Source of the DNA: Siphonodentalium dalli
Taxonomy: Eukaryota; Mollusca; Scaphopoda; Gadilida; Siphonodentaliidae
Direction of reading: 5' to 3'
Length of the DNA stretch: 64,000 nucleotides
NCBI GenBank assembly: GCA_032622095.1
Contig: CP136069.1
Span: forward strand, 100,224,278 to 100,288,277
Under the pieces are notes generated by a model. The model saw only the letters and a program-made list of their open reading frames with translations. It made no database searches and was not told the DNA's origin. This document shows, in pieces, positions 1 through 11,500 of this stretch (position 1 is its first letter; every line of letters begins with the position of its first letter). Made by a program: the position numbers and the translations under genes.

Positions 1-700
1 CTGACCAGTGTGTGTATAAATTATAATTAATGCCCACTCAAGTCTCAATGTCATTTATTAACATTATGCATTATGAATGTGATTATATCATCTATTAATG
101 ATCAAAATACTACATGAAAAATATGCTATCAACAAATGTTATCTATTACATAAAGTGGGCATGAAACAATTCATTGAATTCAAACTATGAATAGTATGAT
201 CACTACAATTAGAATCTAGGAGTAGGACATCTAAACTGCCAAATTTGTGAATTGTTTTGACTATTCATTTCTAAATTATTTATTTATTACTGTAGTACAC
301 CTGATCACACCTGGCAGTGGCATGGAAATTCTTGACATCTGACAGCTGTCATTGAAATATTTCTTCCATAAAACAAGTTTGGATCGGTACCCCATATACA
401 TGATATTCAAATTACCAATGCAACCAGGATTGGTCAGATCTATTAAATTAATTTAATTTTGAAAGTCCTTATAACATAACTTCATCCAGGTGAAAATTAC
501 AAAAATAGAATGCAGAATGTCGTGTTGTTTACTACAAAAATTGCATCAAACGGCATAAAAACTCACCTTTCTTACTCCCCAATGGACATCCTTTGAAACG
601 TGAGATTCTGATAATTCATGACAGTTGGTGCATAATTAATTCAGCTGCAATAGACGCCAGATTTTCCTCTTTTTATTGCGATGAGAAAGCACTGTTTTGA
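1..700. other. AT-rich sequence, no gene seen
   Basis: I see no convincing open frame, RNA gene or repeat structure here. On the minus strand a good splice-donor context (AAAG followed by GTGAGT, near 565-575) lies downstream of the promoter-like stretch at 700-960. A noncoding first exon of a leftward gene is therefore possible but not demonstrated. Confidence 0.4.
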
Positions 701-960
701 TTAGAAGAATCAGAGTTGAACTACCTTTAGCAATGGCGGACAGAATCTGAGTGCGTTACCGATTGGCCGATCAAATGACGTTGAGTGACGTATCTATCCT
801 TCCTTCATCTATGACTTTACTCAGTTGCGGCCAGTATCCAATTACCCATTCGCGCGCTCCAGTTCAAATTACGCCCAATTGGGATCGCCGCGATTTGGCC
901 AATAATTCAGGGATTTTTGTACTGGTAGGAAACTAGAGGCTTGACAGTTCTGTGATCAGG
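700..960. promoter_or_regulatory. promoter-like CCAAT/CRE-rich stretch
   Basis: This stretch is richer in CpG than its surroundings. It holds two TGACG half-CRE sites about 10 bp apart near 777-792, several CCAAT or ATTGG boxes (GATTGGCCG, TATCCAATT, GGCCAATAA) and an ATGGCGGAC box that resembles a YY1 site. These are typical of TATA-less animal promoters. The donor-like site near 570 suggests transcription to the left, but no coding exon is visible, so direction and activity are inference. Confidence 0.25.
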
Positions 961-1309
961 TGCCCGGTAACATTATTTTGTTATTTTATTATTTTATGTC
1001 AAATTATTTTTCAAAATAATATAATAAAACAAATAAAACAATCCTGGACCCGTGTTGGTAATGTGTTGTTGATTGAGAAAAAACAGTTTGTTTATACATT
1101 ATTTAATGATAATTATGAATGCGATAGTTATGTATGATGCATGGCTAATAATAATACACGAATTATTTTATAATTATATCAGTTTGGCGTATAAAGAATT
1201 CTTGGCTTTCGTTGGCGTCGATTGCTTGGTTGTGGCGGCGTGATCGTGGTGGGTGCGAAATCTTCCTTGCGCCCATGTATGTCGCAGTCGTCTTCTTGGT
1301 CGATGTGTA

Positions 1310-1540
1310 AGGCCCAAAAAAAAAGATTGTATGTTTCCGATAACGGTCACTTTTCACAGGCATATGTTAGAAACCATGTGTTTTGCACACTAATGATCAT
1401 CAATATTTATGAGCATTTAGTGGTAAAAACAGTGATAATTTTGTCTTTTTCTCAAAATATAAATAAAAAGATTAGGGTCGGCGGGTTATTTTTAGGGTCG
1501 GTCGATGTACGGAAACATTGCATCTTCTTTTTTTTGGCCT
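1310..1540. repeat. MITE-like element with A-rich inverted ends
   Basis: The left end reads AGGCCC, a run of A, then GATTGTATGTTTCC. The right end is its imperfect reverse complement (GGAAACATTGCATCTTC, a T run, GGCCT). The 230-bp body has no meaningful open frame. Superfamily not assigned; the target duplication is ambiguous. Confidence 0.5.
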
Positions 1541-1828
1541 AAACAAAAGCTGCTGGTATATCCACGGCAAGAAGTTTGTCCACAGCATATTTGCCCTTCT
1601 CGAGAGCACGATTTATCTCACATTTGCGTAAAGGCATTTTGGAAACTGATACCGTAATTCGAGATGCTTAGTATTTATGGGCATGGTATCCGGCGTTGGG
1701 ACGCTGGGTATAAGAAGCCATTGTTGATGGCGTGCATTTGGCTAAGCTGTTGTCACACAGTCGTTATTGTGTTCAACACAATGTGTTGGTGGTTACAAAT
1801 AATTAGAAAATAAACGCCACCTAAAAAC

Positions 1829-2261
1829 TTAATGGTACACGCAGCCGTATTTCTTGCGCTTCGAAACAGGGGGAAGGGTGCATCGATAAAAAAAAAAGTT
1901 ACCATAGTAGTAGTACGTCAGTTGAGTTTGTATGCGTCTAAGACCGCCATTGACCTGTTCCACCAGCTGCATGGCTGTTTTAACATGTGTCTCTATAATA
2001 GTGGTGTCTGCTTTGTAAGTTCGCATATCTTTTTCAAAACGAGCACCGCAAATGCAATCGGTCGACATAAAACTTTGCATGTTCAAATCTGGCCGAATCA
2101 GGTAGCAGCGCGTATAAGTGTAATTTGCACGAATTGTCATATATTATCTTTCGTCTCATTTCGTTATCAAAGTGTCTCAGTTGGATATCAAGAGCTGTCT
2201 GGTGCAATTCATATGACAACATTATTTGAAATCCCAGGCATATTCCATGCGGACAGAACAT
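1829..2261 (-). pseudogene. KDZ/Zisupton-type transposase remnant, frameshifted
   Basis: The minus strand encodes a fragment resembling the catalytic part of KDZ (Kyakuja-Dileera-Zisupton) transposases. In the first frame (2261 down to about 2040) it shows FCPHGICLGF, then IIYDNSCKLHLYAL, then FYVDRLHLRCS. The family hallmarks, from memory, are a YD-AC-L block followed by a D-R-H block. The frame then stops (TTTTGA). A shift of one base in a T/A-rich run restores a second frame (to 1829) containing EKDMRTYK and TAMQLVEQVNGGLRRIQ, which fits the NTQ-EQ block that follows in this family. No transposon ends were found around it. It is dead: frameshifted and truncated at both ends. Family recognition is by motif memory, without alignment. 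Confidence 0.55.
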
Positions 2262-2655
2262 CTTTAATATTCCATGAGTTGTTAGTTATTGTGTGTATGA
2301 TTGCATCGTTTGTTACGATATGTGAATCAAAATCCAAAGAACTTAACATGATCTACAACACCACTAAAAAAAAAACCCTCAGAGTGTCCCCCTGCCGGAA
2401 CCTCCCCCAACTCAGACCTACACCCTTCGGGAAATGCCTGTGGCATTGCTGGAACCCCCAATTTTCAAACCCCCACCCTTATTTCGGAACCCTGTCCCTG
2501 GCTATGCGCTTGACTGACACTGATTAAAAATATAATATAACTGTTATTAGCAATGTATGAGTATCACATAAAGTGTTTATGGATCTTCTGTGTATAATTA
2601 TCTAGTGTTATTTAAATAAAATATTATTATTGCAAAATCTTCCGTTGTTTATGAA
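2262..2655. other. intergenic, nothing recognised
   Basis: AT-rich sequence with one C-rich patch (2375-2500). Long open frames across it have no recognisable composition or motif and overlap the transposase remnant on the other strand. Confidence 0.35.
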
Positions 2656-2843
2656 AAAGAGTCTTTTCAACTTACCACGCGCATGTGACCACCGTTCGCG
2701 CACCAATAGGCGTGTCCAAAACCGGCGGTGCAAACTTTATCGTATATGTTGGCGAACGCTCATTGGTGCGCCGCATATTTGGGACACGCCTATTGGTGCT
2801 CGACTGGTGATGATCTGCGCGTGGTCATTTGAAAAGACTCTTT
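2656..2843. repeat. fold-back (MITE-like) element
   Basis: The ends are inverted: AAAGAGTCTTTTCAA on the left, TTGAAAAGACTCTTT on the right. An inner inverted pair (CACCAATAGGCGTGTCC and GGACACGCCTATTGGTG) lets most of the 188 bp fold into a hairpin. No clear target duplication and no coding sequence. Confidence 0.55.
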
Positions 2844-2854
2844 GTCAAAACCAC

Positions 2855-3058
2855 CGCCTGTTTGTACTGATCCCATATACACACTGCGCGTAATTAATTC
2901 TTTAATTTTATTGACGCCCCTTTGTGTTACTCAATGCCCTAAGCAGCGTAACGCCTGTTTGTACTTATCCCCTATACATACTGCGCGTAATTAATCTCTA
3001 TTCATTGATCGACGCCCCTTTGTGTTACTCATTGCACTAAGTAGCGTAACGCCTGTTT
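2855..3058. repeat. tandem repeat, about 97-98 bp period
   Basis: The phrase CGCCTGTTTG starts at 2855, 2952 and 3050. The two full units share TGCGCGTAATTAAT and GACGCCCCTTTGTGTTACTC. Units are diverged by several substitutions. No coding potential. Confidence 0.7.
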
Positions 3059-3372
3059 GAGCCACTTTGGAATAATTACATATATGCTAATGTGCTTATG
3101 TGTCGCATTATGCCCCACATTACCCTACCCTTCAGCACATTTTTAAAACCTGTGTACCCTTCAGCACTTTTTTGGTGAGAGTGACCCCTTCAGTCTTAAT
3201 TAGGCCTACACATACGTGTATAGCATTGTATATAATCAAACAATTAGTATAATGTATACAATGTTTTTTTTATATTTTAAGCGGTACCATACTAGTCATA
3301 ATTTTAGATTTTATAGGCCACAGAAAAGTGAAATTCCGTAAAAGTTGGTGATTCCGTCACGCTGGAATTCCT

Positions 3373-3458
3373 GTTAAGCGCATGATTTACGCTTAAGCGC
3401 AAATATTTGCGCTTTTAAAAGCGCAAATAAATAATAAATGTGAAAAGGGCCTCCCATC
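3373..3458. mobile_element. solo terminus of the TATGGGAGG transposon family
   Basis: Palindrome fragments (TTACGCTTAAGCGCAAAT, TTTGCGCTTTTAAAAGCGC) lead into AATGTGAAAAGGGCCTCCCAT, the right-end sequence of the family described at 29153-46711. The last base pair of the consensus (A) is changed to C and no partner left end lies upstream, so this is a truncated relic. Confidence 0.55.
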
Positions 3459-3697
3459 GTTTTCTAGTATTTTTCCGACGAAAACCCGATCTAAAAGTAC
3501 ATGAAAAGTTGAAAACATTTGGCGTCCGCTCGCTTTGTCCGGGTCTCCCGACAATAAAGGATCATAAAGATCAATAAACGAAATTGATATAACCTACAGT
3601 TTTGACAGGCCTCGAGTCGGGCTCGGACTACAACTTTTAGAGTGCCCATAAATAATTCCGAATGCATTACGTCAGGGAACGTGATTTCGTCTGCTAA

Positions 3698-4007
3698 ATG
3701 TCTTTTGTTTATACTTTTCGGGTCGGAAATTATTCGATTATGTGTGGAAAATCTCGTCGGGCGTTTCCCACAATAATTCAACTACCAATATCAATACTTT
3801 TAATAAGTTGTTTATACTCTCAAAGTATAGATGCTGTTGGATTTGAAACACCTGAATTTTTCGACATAAACATCTCACCCATTTTTTCAAGCGCGCGGAC
3901 AGGGTACCATTGTCCACAAATTGCTGAACAGAAAAAACCAATACTCCTGCAAAAACTCAAGAAGTTTAAAACTGGCATTGATCTGAGTAACCAGACTGCC
4001 ATCAAAG
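3698..4007 (+). CDS. possible first coding exon with signal peptide
   Basis: An open frame starts at ATG 3698, with in-frame alternative ATG at 3740, and reaches a splice donor after AAAG (GTATTT at 4008) in phase 1. The predicted N-terminus has a basic stretch (KSRRAF) followed by a hydrophobic run (IIQLPISILLISCLYS), like a secretory signal peptide. A hydrophilic segment with lysine-rich residues follows. A CRE-like TTACGTCA lies at 3667-3674, about 25 bp upstream. I do not recognise the protein. If it is real, the 3' exons lie outside this block. A compatible acceptor at 57441 could be one, with the nested transposons sitting in the intron. An alternative is a chance open frame. Confidence 0.3.
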
Positions 4008-4054
4008 GTATTTATAATTATAGTCTAGTTTGTTATACTATAGAATGAGTATAG

Positions 4055-4240
4055 CTAGTCCAGGCACATTACTAGTAGTACTAGTAGTAGACATGGAACT
4101 TATTGCAATATTGGAAGTGGAAAAGTAAGGAAATAAATCGGGGAAAGCGGATTTTTTTTATATTTATTATTTAGGCCATAACAATAACATCGTTGGCGCA
4201 TCACGAAAAGTCCCCTAAAATCCGAGTTGAGCTTTCAGAG
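4055..4240. repeat. dispersed repeat, inverted partner at 58273-58404
   Basis: CTAGTCCAGGCACATTA, AAATCGGGGAAAGC and GTCCCCTAAAATCCGAGTTG recur in reverse orientation near 58273-58404. Together the two lie outside the nested transposon block. Likely a non-autonomous element; ends not resolved. Confidence 0.5.
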
Positions 4241-4313
4241 TTACATCATTTTTTCCATATAAATTATAATAAAAAAAAAATCACAATAATGCCATTAATT
4301 ATTATTGCATTAA

Positions 4314-4896
4314 AGGGGTACTGTACGCCAAATGTTGTTGTTGGTTTCTATAGTCTCCGAGTCAGAGAATAAGGTAACAATTTTTTCATTATTTGAAAGT
4401 CTGTTGAGTACGAAGTAGTGTTACGGATGACAAATTTACCGGAATGCAAAAATACAAATTGTCGTTGTCGAGTAATTTTTGTACAGTTTTCAACCAAATG
4501 AATCAAATAAAAGTTATATTATAGGCATACTAGTCCAATATAATCATTTAAGTTATTGTATCGTCGCTAGTCAGTGAGTGACTTGAGTGTTCTCCCCGTA
4601 TCATTATAATATTTTAAGCAATCGTGTGTGCGATCGGTTTAACATCCAGTATCCCTCAATTACTTTATTTTGATTACGGAAATTCGTAATTTAATTGACG
4701 CCATTTTATGGCTCCAGTCATAAATTCAATTTATATCAAATTATTAACTTTTAAATTATTAAATTTTAAGATAGCATATTAACCTGAGCGTTTACAGAAT
4801 ACATCTTCGACTCAAATTACTTATGTTTCTATATATTATCGATATTAGATCGTTGTTGTCACCGGAAATTTAATGCAAATGGCGTACAGTACCCCT
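4314..4896. mobile_element. TTAA-flanked MITE (AGGGGTACTG family)
   Basis: TTAA at 4310-4313 precedes AGGGGTACTGTACGCC, and the inverted end GGCGTACAGTACCCCT is followed by TTAA at 4897-4900. TTAA duplications belong to piggyBac and Kolobok transposons. No transposase frame is present. A second member in inverted orientation lies at 55032-56012 and itself carries another insertion. Confidence 0.7.
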
Positions 4897-5230
4897 TTAA
4901 TGATTAATGGAAATAATTGGATGCTGAAACAATTTTTCAGCCGAAACCAGCTGCCTAAACGTATACAAAAAGCACACAAATTCTCAATATTGTAATTGTT
5001 CAATACACAACTCTCGAACCAAAGACACCCATTCAAACTAATCAAAGGGAAACTTCGAATGAATTTCACATATATGGATATGAAATAAAACACTGAGCCA
5101 AAATACTAACGATTTTGAAGGCAAACTTTTGTAAATTGTATTCGATGTCGGATTTCTCAAAACAGACATAACGTCATAAGCTATCTATTTTAAAAACATG
5201 GGAGGCCGTTTTCACATTTATTCCCCAATT

Positions 5231-5356
5231 GCACTTAAGCGCAATTCATTTGCGCTTAAGTACAATTCATGTGCGCTTAAGCGCAAATCATTTGCGCTTA
5301 AGCGCAAATACAGTATTTGCGCTTAAGCGCAAATGAATTGCGCTTAAGCGCAAATA
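5231..5356. repeat. subterminal palindrome array, left end of outer copy
   Basis: About six copies or variants of the palindrome ATTTGCGCTTAAGCGCAAAT, 30 bp inside the terminus. Some units are shortened to GCGCTTAAGCGCAATT. The array ends about 160 bp before the transposase start codon, so it could serve as transposase binding sites, promoter operators or both. Function is inference. Confidence 0.85.
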
Positions 5357-5517
5357 TAAGTTGAGGCTATTGATAACCCCCATATTATTTTTATGAAGGG
5401 CTAGTCCAAATTATTGTTTTCATTAGGAATCCATTTTCCCTCCTTATTTCATTTTCATTGTGGCAGCTGGATGTACAATACCAGGAATGTGAATTTCATT
5501 TCTAATTCTAAATAATT
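5357..5517 (+). promoter_or_regulatory. probable promoter/5' leader of transposase gene
   Basis: This is the only non-repetitive DNA between the palindrome array and the ATG. It is almost identical in the inner copy and recognisable in inverted form in both right arms, for example the shared blocks AGGAATCCATTTTCCCTCC and GGCAGCTGG. No strong TATA box is seen; ATATTATTTTTATG at 5382-5395 is the nearest. Promoter status is inferred from position and conservation. Confidence 0.4.
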
Positions 5518-8500
5518 ATGGATTCGGCTCAAATTAATCAAATTCTGACCACTATGAGCAGGATTGTCAGGAATTGCGAACGGTTTTTAATTTATGATGG
5601 AGGAAACAGGACTGTTCTGTCAGCAAATGAAAGAGACTCATTAAAATCTGAATTGGATCAATGTATTCTCAATTTGGAGAGGATTAAACCTTCATTGAGG
5701 CAATCTCGATACGATGAGTTGAATGCCTCATTTCAACTATTTAAGACATTGTTTTCAAATGAAGCTGAACCAAGACATGAATCAAGAACAGAAGTTAGTT
5801 CTTTAACAGAATCAGTTCCCAGAGGGAGAGGTTAGTATCAATTTATTTGAATCCTTTTTCAAATTTTAGGACAGAAAAGTAATATTTTACTCACCGGATA
5901 CCACTTGTTTGTTGTTGGATTGTTTTAAAATAAAACTAGAATGTTGATTGAACACATCTACACACCCAGGGATCTCCTCATTGGGGGGGTGTAATATAAA
6001 TAAATATAACTGCACCCTCCCCCCTTGAAACATATCATACATCTCTGCTTTAAAATTTAGAAATTTGCATATCAATCTGTGTATGTAAGGCTTTATTTGC
6101 GCTTAAGCGCAAATAGGTTATTTGCGCTTAAGCGCAAATAAATTATTTGCGCTTAAGCGCAAATAAAGCCTTACACACACGTATGTAAGGCTTTATTTGC
6201 GCTTAGGCACAAATAGGTTATTTGCGCTTAAGCGCAAATAAATTATTTGCGCTTAAGCGCAAATAATTTCTTACACACACAGGTCTGGGTTAACTATCGA
6301 TAAATCTTTATGAGACCGATCAGTCTTCCTGGCACAGTGCTCACTTATGTATTAAAGAGAGGGATCAAACTCTAAATTTCTTGAATATTGAAATTTTGTT
6401 TGTTTGCAGATTTGTAAATGTTTATTAAATAATATCAGTAAATAATTATTCAGGGTCTTTCAAAAGAAATCAGAATTAATTTGTGACATATATCAAGTAT
6501 GTGATATTTGGCAGGCTGTATAAGCTACTAAATTGTTCTTAATAAGAATAATGGTATCTTTTAGATTGATACAAAGCACCAAACACCTCAGATAAGTAAC
6601 ATGTGTTCCCACAAATTAAACATATTTCCTGATAAGGCTGTATACAGTATAATTAAATTTATTTTATAAAAAAAAATATAACTAAATTAGAGATGCATAA
6701 TCTGAATTAAAGCTCCAAATTTACTATTTCTTTGACTTCGGGGGCAAAACATATTTTATTTGAGTCGAGGAACCCACCCGTCAAAACTCAGAGTGATCAA
6801 ATATTAATTTTTGAAATGTTTTATTTCTCGAGATACCTACTTATTTGTGGCCTGGAAAAAATTGTCAAGGTGACGGTCTCGGACAAAATTGCAGATGAAG
6901 ATGGATAACTCTAAAATAAAGTGGTACTATGGCCAAATTTTGTGATAATCAAGTGATAATATGGCCATATTTCATTCAACAACATGTTGATAATTAACAT
7001 GTTTTGGGAAATTTTATACCACAGGATTGAGTACCTTTAATAAAATCATATCATACATCTCTGTTTTATAATTTATCAATTTTCATGCTTACCAAAGCTG
7101 TCAATCTCTGTGTGTTTACTGTGTTAGGCTTTATTTGCGCTTAAGCGCAAATAGAAAGGAAATAATTATTTGCGCTTAAGCGCAAATAGAACGGAAATAG
7201 GTTATTTGCGCTTAAGCGCAAATACTTATTTCATTTGTATGTAAGGCTTTATTTGCGCTTAAGCGCAAATACTTTATTTGCGCTTAAGCGCAAATAGAAA
7301 TAAGTATAATAGAATAGAAAGAAAATAAGTATTTGCGCTTAAGCGCAAATACTTTATTTAAGCGCAAATAGAAAGGAAATAGGTATTTGCGCTTAAGCGC
7401 AAATAACTTATTTGCGCTTAAGCGCAAATACTTATTTCATTTGTATGTAGGCCTAAGGCTTTATTTGCGCTTAAGCGCAAATAGAAATAAGTATTTGCGC
7501 TTAAGCGCAAATAAAGTCTTACATTCACAGGTCGTCAATCTTTATTAGACTGATTGTTCAAAAATAGACGATTGGTCTTCAACATACAGTGCTCACTGGT
7601 GTAAGAGAGGGAACTCTATTTTCTTGAATAAAATTGAAAAAAAAATTTGTTTTAAGATTTGTACATGTTAATATTCTCAGTAAATATTCTGTGTGTTTCA
7701 AAAGAAATCATAATTATTTTTTTTGAAGTATTGGTTGAAAGATGGGGTATCTGGACGATGTCTGTCCGTTTTTCCATCTGTTCGTCCGGCCGTCCGTCTG
7801 GGTGCACGTTTGAGCCTAAGGTGCACGTTGTCATGGAAGGAGCCGAAGACAAAAGAGAGTTTAACATGACCAACCAGCTAATTTCAAACTACTACCATGA
7901 ACCCATTATTCAGTACAATTTAGGAGTTAAATGTCAGTCTTAAGTGGTCAAACCTGTCAAAAACAACAAAGGAAAGACCAAAGATATGGGCAGACTTCTG
8001 TCGATCTGTCAGCCTAGTGTCAGGGCAGATATCTCAAACATTGGTTGTCAGATCTGAATGAAATTTTGAATGGTATAATGGATGGCATTACTATGAGGCC
8101 ATTCAATGGAGTGTTCAATCGGTTTTTTTGTGTGGATGTTTTGTTCTAGAGTTACATGTAATACACAGTATTCATCTTTGTTTATCTGGAAATGTCTGTC
8201 CAAGCAGATATCTCAACCACTTATAGTGGTTGACGGATATCAATGAAATTTGGTATGGATGTTCACTACTATGGTGGCAATCAATTAATTTTTCAATCAA
8301 TTCATTCATCGTATAACCGTCTAATATTTATTACACTCATTAAACAGGGGGTGGCAGGAAGACAGTTTATATTAGACTAAGCTGCCCCCTCTCAATATAT
8401 CACAATTTGTGATTGTTTATCTTGTTGTTTCTATGTTTATATATGTATGTATATGTGTATATTGGAAATAAATTATCCTATCCTATCCTATCCCATTCTT

Positions 8501-11500
8501 CATTCATGTTTTCTTTTCTAGAGTTATTTATCTTTGTTCAGTATGAAAATGTTGTTTTCTTTTTCTGTCAGATATCTCAATCATACTTTTTTGGTTTGAT
8601 TTTACCACTGTGGGGGTATGTCAGCACTGCAGGTGCAACCTCTTGTTTATAAGTTTTGTTACTGCATATTTTTGGGTATCCATGCACCCATTTGTATTTA
8701 TTCAAATTGTTTTATTCATTATTTTAGGCTTTGAGGCTTGCTCAGCTTTCAAAGAACTTTTGAAAATACCTGCATATACGTGTAGCACAGCATTTCAGTA
8801 TATCACAGTTATTTATTTCCATTTATTTTTTCATAGAGAAGATACTTACATAAATAGTATTGAGCTAAATAGATATTCAGGGTTCTGACAAGTAGAAACA
8901 CAGTAGTGACACAGTTTTATACTCATATCCCTTATAAAGGTCAAGTATGAGATTATTTGCAGAGCCATGGCGACAGGGAGGGGGTTTGGGGAGGTGTCTC
9001 ACTTTGGTCAAAACAGTTGGAAATTTCATAATGGACACAACATTGGTTGGAAATATCACACCAACAATTTGTTGAAAATTTTCTTGTAGTTTGATTTTCA
9101 AACAATTTATTGTTTTTGGACCAATATTTGCTTGTTTTCCTTCTTTTGGTAATTTTGGACTGAAATGGCCATCGAAAATTTTCCAACCTTGGTGGGGGGG
9201 GGGGGGGGTGTGGGGGAGGGGTGTCAGGTTGTAAATTTCCAACACTGGGAAAGCTCATGGCCAGTCAAAAACTGCTAGTTAATTTAAGAAAACAATATTA
9301 TCCTACATTTGATAAAAATTGTCACTGGAATTGTCATCAGTTAGAAATTTTCCAACCTAAGTCGGGTGTCAGGTTTGAAATTTCCAACTCTTGCAAAGGC
9401 TTGAGGCCAGTCTAGATGCTAGGATTTTGTGATTTTCTTGTTCAGATTTCAAAATTTTCCTACACCGACCGAACCATGGTCGCTCCGATGTGTCCTGGTC
9501 TCTTCCCCGTGGCCCAATAAAAACTGCTAACGAGTTTAAGAAAACAATGTTTTACTACATTTGGTCAAAATTGTGGACTCAGATGGTCACCAGTTGGAAA
9601 ATTTCCAACCTATGTGTATTATCACCGATCTCCTGTGCAGAGCTGATTTCATAGTATTTTATGACTATTGATTTTTTGTGTAACCATTTTATACTTTAGG
9701 GAGACCAAAGATTGGTGTGTCAATCGCACAGATAAAGTTTCTGCAGGAGAAGAACTTCACAGCATCCCAAATTTCAAAGGTAATTTAAGTTACAAGTGAA
9801 AACTAAAAAATTCAATGTCAAAAGATACTACAATAACTACTGGTACATTGATCTAATCATATGTGCTCAATAGCATTTTTTTTTTTTTAATTTGGTTCAG
9901 ATATTGAATTTGTATTAAGGATAATATGAAATTTGAGGGAAACAGATAATTGACCAATTGAAAAATGGGGGACCTATTTTCTGTTCACCATAAAAACTAC
10001 ATGTATAGGGCGATTGGAACTATAAACAGAGTTGAGACAAAACCTTAAAAACAACAATCCATGAGTCTGATGAATAAATTCAATAATAAATAAATTGTCT
10101 TTTTCAGAGAAGTTCTGAGTTATAGGAAAAGGCCACAAATGCAGGAGATGACATCTAAGGTGCCACAGCTAATTCTGGGTCATGGGTGGAGGGGGCAGAA
10201 CCTAGGCCTAAGATGCTCACATCTGTGAATGGATCACCATGGAAATTTAAGGGGACCATATCATTTCCATTGACCCAAAATCCCCTGCAAATGCAAGTTG
10301 GTTTAGGCTGGTCTAAAATTTTGTGTGGAATATAATTCCACTTGCGTGGAATGTGATTCCTCACCTGAAAATGTCAGACAACAAAATTACAACATATTTC
10401 TAGTGGGCAGATTACATAAGTATTTCATGATCAATTTCAACAATATTGTTGTCAGTGATTATACTCTGAACATCCCTCACAAATTAAGAATAATGTTTAA
10501 ACCTATACTTTCAAATTTAATGGAGAAAATACATTAAATGATTTATTAGTTTTTTGTAGCAACTCTGTTATTTAATATTGTCAAGGACATAGATCATATT
10601 TGAAATAGTTCCCGTCTTTATGGTCACCATTGTATTTATTCATAAAACCTTTTTCTCTTCTGTATAAAGGTTTTGGGCTGTAGCCGAAGTCATGTTTACA
10701 ACACCCTTTATGCCAAAGGAGGAAAGCAGAGAGACAAATATTCAAATATTTCAGACACATATTTGGACCAGATTGTTACAACTTTACATGAGAAGCATCC
10801 AAATGCTGGAGTAAAGGTAAGACCAACGATATTAAACTGATGTGAAACAATCCGATAGGGTGATCAAATAGAAATGGAGAATAATCATGCTCAAAGTACC
10901 AGTCGTTATTTTTACAAATATTATATCCAAATTGACAACACAATCCATCATTCTTACACATTAATTAATTGCAGTGACTGTTGATGGCAAAATCGTTTTT
11001 GTTAGTTGAGTGAGCATAGTTCAGACGATGTTTTCTGTGGAGTGGTATTGATTTGCTTCAAGTTGAGATTTTGGCGATGTTACATTCCACCAATTGGCAT
11101 AGTGCATAAATACTTATCAGTTTCATTCCATGCACCTAAACAAGTCCAAAATAACTTACCATGGATTAAATAAATTCAATATTGCAAACCAACCTACCTG
11201 TTATAAATGACTTCTACAATCAATTGTCAAACCTGTCTTTATTTCAATTTCAATATAGAGTGCACTTGGCAAATGCAACAGAATTGTGTGACTTCTAGAA
11301 ACTGGTCCCAGAATTAATTTTTTTTATTTGATTAATCCCTGCATGTCAAGCAAGTGAGTCACTGGATTGAATGTTTAATGTTGTGGAACGGCTATTCTGT
11401 GGCTAGCATGAAAATAACATCATCACCTTATTTTACCGCCAGCAGCAGAATAACCTACTAGGTTAATCTACTGTAAAAGTGAAATCACCGAAACTGCATC

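Noticed and set aside
1539-1637. 32-residue minus-strand frame (KCEINRALEKGKYAVDKLLAV)
   Set aside because: Composition looks protein-like, but it is short, has no splice support and ends within the MITE boundary. Not enough to call.
6094-6265. CRISPR-like array (regular repeat with short spacers)
   Set aside because: Repeats are perfect palindromes with 3-bp near-constant spacers in an intron of a eukaryotic transposon, with no cas genes. Spacers carry no unique sequence.
8877-9258. Pro-rich minus-strand frames
   Set aside because: The proline runs come from the interrupted poly-G tract at 9194-9228, and the frames are not kept in the inner copy.
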